A stretch of 64,000 nucleotides of DNA. Origin: Aurelia coerulea. Its lineage: Eukaryota; Cnidaria; Scyphozoa; Semaeostomeae; Ulmaridae. Both the position numbers and the translations under genes were made by a program. Below, one piece after another: positions 60,775 through 64,000 of the stretch (position 1 is its first letter; the number at the start of each line of letters is the position of its first letter). The notes beneath the pieces were generated by a model. That model searched no databases and was not told the DNA's origin. It saw nothing but the letters and a program-made list of their open reading frames with translations. The stretch lies in the NCBI GenBank assembly GCA_039566865.1, contig CM076959.1, positions 1,471,501 to 1,535,500 on the forward strand, read 5' to 3'.

Positions 60775-61276
60775 TCCCCCGCACGCAAATACGTCTAATT
60801 CCACGTCTGCAGCTCTTTCATTAAGACCCTTGGGTGTAAAAGTTTGAAGTCGATATTGCCAAAACAACTCCTTCCTACGAAGTGAAAAAACATCATCCGC
60901 CCCATCTATGATTTTAATACCAACCCGAAAGTTCCCATTATGTCCGTTTTCAAAAAAATGACCGAAAAAACTTGCTTATGGAACAGGTTTTCCTTTATCG
61001 AGAGAGTTTTCGTCGTGTTTGCGTGCATATGTTCTGAAATAGGACTTGTAAACATTAAACCTTTGCCGAAATTTCGTCTTAGTGCTACCCACGTATTTCT
61101 TGTTGCATGATTCACACTGCAACAAATAAACAACATGATCAGAGTTGCAATCGTATCGCCCCGAGAAATTTTTGAAAGACCTTGTTGAATCAAAATTATG
61201 GAAAGTACTCCCCTCCCTCATCAAAGGGCAAATCTGGCAACTCCTTCTGCCATTGCATCTGAAAGTACCCTTTTCT
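60775..61276 (-). pseudogene. Penelope GIY-YIG endonuclease, minus copy (truncated)
   Basis: Minus-strand frames contain the same residues as the + copy (HVVYLLQCESCNKKYVGST, TKTKFRQRF) but a frameshift near 60980 moves the C-terminal half out of frame. Begins within the GTFRCNGRRSC region, i.e. shorter at the 5' end than its partner. Confidence 0.85.
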
Positions 61277-61907
61277 GGTAGACAGGGAGCACGAGGCAGC
61301 TTTTAAAGACAAAATATTTGTAACGTTTAGAAGGGCAAAAAGTTTGAAAGATAAACTTGTTAGGGCTAAGCTGCCAAGTATCGATGAAGAGTTGATGGAA
61401 AAGGGTACTTTCAGATGCAATGGCAGAAGGAGTTGCCAGATTTGCCCTTTGATGAGGGAGGGGGGTACTTTCCATAATTTTGATTCAACAAGGTCTTTCA
61501 AAAATTTCTCGGGGCGATACGATTGCAACTCTGATCATGTTGTTTATTTGTTGCAGTGTGAATCATGCAACAAGAAATACGTGGGTAGCACTAAGACGAA
61601 ATTTCGGCAAAGGTTTAATGTTTACAAGTCCTATTTCAGAACATATGCACGCAAACACGACGAAAACTCTCTCGATAAAGGAAAACCTGTTCCACAAGCA
61701 AGTTTTTTCGGTCATTTTTTTGAAAACGGACACAATGGGAACTTTCGGGTTGGTATTAAAATCATAGATGGGGCGGATGATGTTTTTTCGCTTCGTAGGA
61801 AGGAGTTGTTTTGGCAATATCGACTTCAAACTTTTACACCCAAGGGTCTTAATGAAAGAGCTGCAGACGTGGAATTAGACGTATTTGCGTGCGGGGGAAC
61901 GGCTTAG
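61277..61907 (+). CDS. Penelope-like element C-terminus with GIY-YIG endonuclease
   Basis: Frame is open from 61344 and can be followed upstream to the arm junction (VTFRRAKSLKDKLVRAKLP, a motif between RT and endonuclease in Penelope proteins). Then CNGRRSCQICPLM, CNSDHVVYLLQCESCNKKYV, GSTKTKFRQRF and FFGHFFENGHNGNF, to TAG after CGGTA. GIY-YIG appears here as VYLLQ...KYVGST with the downstream Arg (RQRF) and HFFENGH. The RT domain is absent, so the copy is dead as an element but the domain is uninterrupted. Confidence 0.88.
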
Positions 61908-62304
61908 ATTCTGCCACTGCATCTGAAGGTCCCTAGAGGTTGCGTTGGCGTCCACTTTGTGGTTGCCCTTTGTTACTTCGCGCTTTTATGCGTGTGGCGG
62001 TAGGGTGGAATTCCCTATCAGGCCATCCGGGATTCAGCAATTGCTAAAAAAAGTTTTAGCAGCGAGCGAATCTATCGGAGGGTCACTTGGGGTGACTGCA
62101 GAGTTGTCAAGGTAGCCTCAAAGGAATCAGTAGAACTTTAAAACGCCTCCAATCCCTTCTCAAATTTAAATAGGACAAAAAGATTATGTAGAGTGGCATA
62201 AGTGGGAAAAGATGTTATTGCTTTTAATTGTAAATTTAACATTTTTATGTACTTTTTGTTTGTAAACAACTTCTTCTGTATAAATTCTCGGCTGCCCAGT
62301 AAAG

Positions 62305-62350
62305 TTGTAGACTGATGAAGATTTTTAATCGAAACGTATTTTTATGAAAA
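62305..62350 (+). ncRNA. degenerate hammerhead-like motif, right arm
   Basis: CTGATGA at 62312-62318, extra A, stem II GATT/AATC, GAAACGT. Stem I does not pair well. Positionally it matches the 3' terminal hammerheads known in Penelope elements. Confidence 0.45.
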
Positions 62351-62399
62351 CAGTTTAATTTCTTTTATTTCATGTTCTGTTTTTTGTGAATGATGGTTT

Positions 62400-62455
62400 A
62401 GTTTATATTATTATTATTATTATTATTATATTATTATTATTATTACTATCGGCTG
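62400..62455. repeat. (ATT)n microsatellite
   Basis: About 16 ATT units with one interruption. Confidence 0.9.
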
Positions 62456-62780
62456 TATTTGCAGAGACATTTCACTGCAAAAAGGACAAAATTTCGCTAC
62501 GTTTTTTTCATGAGGAAACTTTGGGAAAATGGACTTTTCCTATAATTTCCCAAGAAGGAAATGGAAATGTCGCTTTCCCTTCAATTTCCCAGAGAGACTT
62601 GTCCGTTTCCGCTAAGTTTCCATGCAGAAAATAGAGGGGAAATTTTGATATTTGTTTGCAGTGTTTGTTTTTGGCAAATCGCCAAGTCAACAAACTCGTT
62701 CATCATCAATAGTAATTTACAATTGACCTCTCGTTTTATTGATTCATCTTTGTTTGAATAGCATTGGTCATTATTCTTTG

Positions 62781-63575
62781 TAGCCTGCGCGCAGACCCTA
62801 TATTCCGAAGAAGAAAGGGTCTGCGCAACAACGACCAAGCGCTTGCTACACAGTGTAAATCCCTTTAGGCCAATCATTTTACTCGGACTACGGATAAATT
62901 GTGGCATAGTCATAAGAGACAACTTAATTGGTCTCTTATGACTATGATAATAGCGAACGATATGTTTTTCAACACGCTAAACAACACATCGTTGACAATG
63001 ACACCTTTTCCAGTCCTTTTGGGGTCCTCTTACGAATAAACAATTAAACGTTCAAAACAGAAGCCACAATACAATCCAAAACATGAAAGTGAAGAGAACA
63101 AACAACACAATACACGACTGAAGATAAATGTGTGACAGCATATTGTGACAGCAACGAAACGATTAGCCTACGCGTAGACCCATTATCCCAAAGGAGGAAA
63201 GGGTCTACGAAACAAAGAGCAAAGGCTTGCTCCTGAGGTTTCTAGATTTCTGGAAACTTAATTTATGCAGCCTTTGTTTCAACCATAGAAATATTTCTAT
63301 TTCTATGGTTTCAACGCGTTTCACAAATCATTTGAAAAGGGGATTAGAATTATTAATTGGGCGGCCGTAGCAAGCCTTTGCTCTTTGTTTCGTAGACCCT
63401 TTCCTCCTTTGGGATAATGGGTCTACGCGTAGGCTACGAAACGATACGCATGAATTAGTTATTCACGATTGCATAAATTATTTTCCCTGAAACCCAGAAT
63501 TGTTCGGTAGCAAGCTTTTGCTCGTTGTTGCGCAGACCCTTTTTTCTTCAGAATATTGGGTCTGCGCGCAGGCTA
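62781..63575. mobile_element. TAGCCTGCGCGCAGACC MITE, outer copy, 9-bp TSD
   Basis: Near-TSD TATTCTTTG (62772-62780) / TATTATTTG (63576-63584). TIRs of about 70 bp: TAGCCTGCGCGCAGACCC, AGGGTCTGCGCAACAACGA, GCTTGCTAC, inverted at the right. Contains the related MITE 63164-63436 and a perfect 20-bp-armed hairpin (CATAGTCATAAGAGAC) near 62908-62945. Confidence 0.88.
63164..63436. mobile_element. TAGCCTACGCGTAGACCC MITE, inner copy, 9-bp TSD
   Basis: Perfect TSD CGAAACGAT (63155-63163 and 63437-63445). TIR TAGCCTACGCGTAGACCC, then TTATCCCAAAGGAGGAAAGG, CAAAGGCTTGCT, inverted at the right. 273 bp. The 9-bp TSD suggests Mutator-like mobilisation (inference). Confidence 0.93.
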
Positions 63576-63585
63576 TATTATTTGC

Positions 63586-64000
63586 CGCTAGAAAACGATT
63601 CTTTATGCGATTCTGGCAAAGTTTCTTTTCAGCAAGATTTCTCATAGTCAATGAACAGAGCTAAATGTAGTAACATGATGGTAGTACAAGACAAAATAGC
63701 AACACGCGCACGGTATCTTTAGCCATAAAATTTTGTGGATGTGGTCAAACATTGATCAATAGTGTAAAAAGCATTTCAATAGTAATCCATATGAGGGTGT
63801 TTTCTATCCCCTCCCTCAAGGCCTTCTGTGCAACTACATTCGGTTACAAAATTGTTGAGCAACATACGAAAAATATGGCTTTTTCTTACCCTCCGTCAGT
63901 TGCAATGTTGATTTGAAAGAACCTTAAATTTTCTGGTAGTGAATTTTTCGACTGATTTAAATTTTGCAAGGGAGCACAGGGTCAAGAAAACTTTATAGAA
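63586..64000. other. no gene recognised
   Basis: No ORF or repeat boundary to the end of the window. Confidence 0.4.

Larger units (their letters stand above)
60306..62371. mobile_element. Penelope-like element, inverted pair forming a giant palindrome
   Basis: Arms 60306-61276 and 61397-62371 are near-identical inverse copies (few differences by eye), around a 120-bp centre belonging to the + copy only. Each arm holds a 5'-truncated Penelope 3' part: C-terminal endonuclease, 3' UTR and a hammerhead-like motif. 3' ends point outward. Outer ends are AAAAGAAATTAAACTG and the inverse. Confidence 0.9.

Overview
The window is animal nuclear DNA, most likely cnidarian. One host gene runs along the + strand (6340-35643). 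Its eight exons splice in frame to a predicted 413-residue secreted protein: signal peptide, three six-cysteine ShK (ShKT) domains, then a trypsin-like (S1) protease domain with complete catalytic triad. ShK-plus-trypsin secreted proteases are typical of Cnidaria; the species cannot be told from the sequence. A TATA box lies about 95 bp before the start codon. All introns follow GT-AG, and the exons around the ShK domains are in phase 1.

Almost everything else is transposable-element DNA, much of it nested and often dated by clear target-site duplications (TSDs). Introns 1-7 (6.4-35.5 kb) hold foldback MITEs with TA, TTAA, TAA or 8-bp TSDs; truncated LINEs of several families; tRNA-derived SINEs; a Penelope GIY-YIG endonuclease fragment; and a relic of a duplicated ShK exon (16928-17099). 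Region 35.6-53 kb has no host gene that I can support; it holds more MITEs and the 3' ends of LINEs. Region 54-62.4 kb is the youngest transposon block: a jockey-type RT, a nearly intact RLE-type (R2/HERO-like) LINE with its zinc-finger and RT-endonuclease ORFs, and two near-identical Penelope copies joined head to head as a giant palindrome. Region 62.8-63.6 kb is a nested pair of related MITEs with 9-bp TSDs.

The most interesting finding is a set of hammerhead ribozyme motifs that no ORF reveals: 32128-32166 (+, in intron 5 and sense to the protease gene, cleavage site about 66 nt before exon 6), 37015-37060 (+) and 40066-40110 (-). All three have intact CUGAUGA and GAAA cores and self-pairing helices. 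A degenerate copy sits in each arm of the Penelope palindrome. Two other results stand out: a paralogous empty site that proves a TTAA insertion, and a set of about 600-bp foldback families that share little but the terminus TA-CCGGGTGnnCC. All structures were read by eye; identities and boundaries are approximate unless a TSD fixes them.
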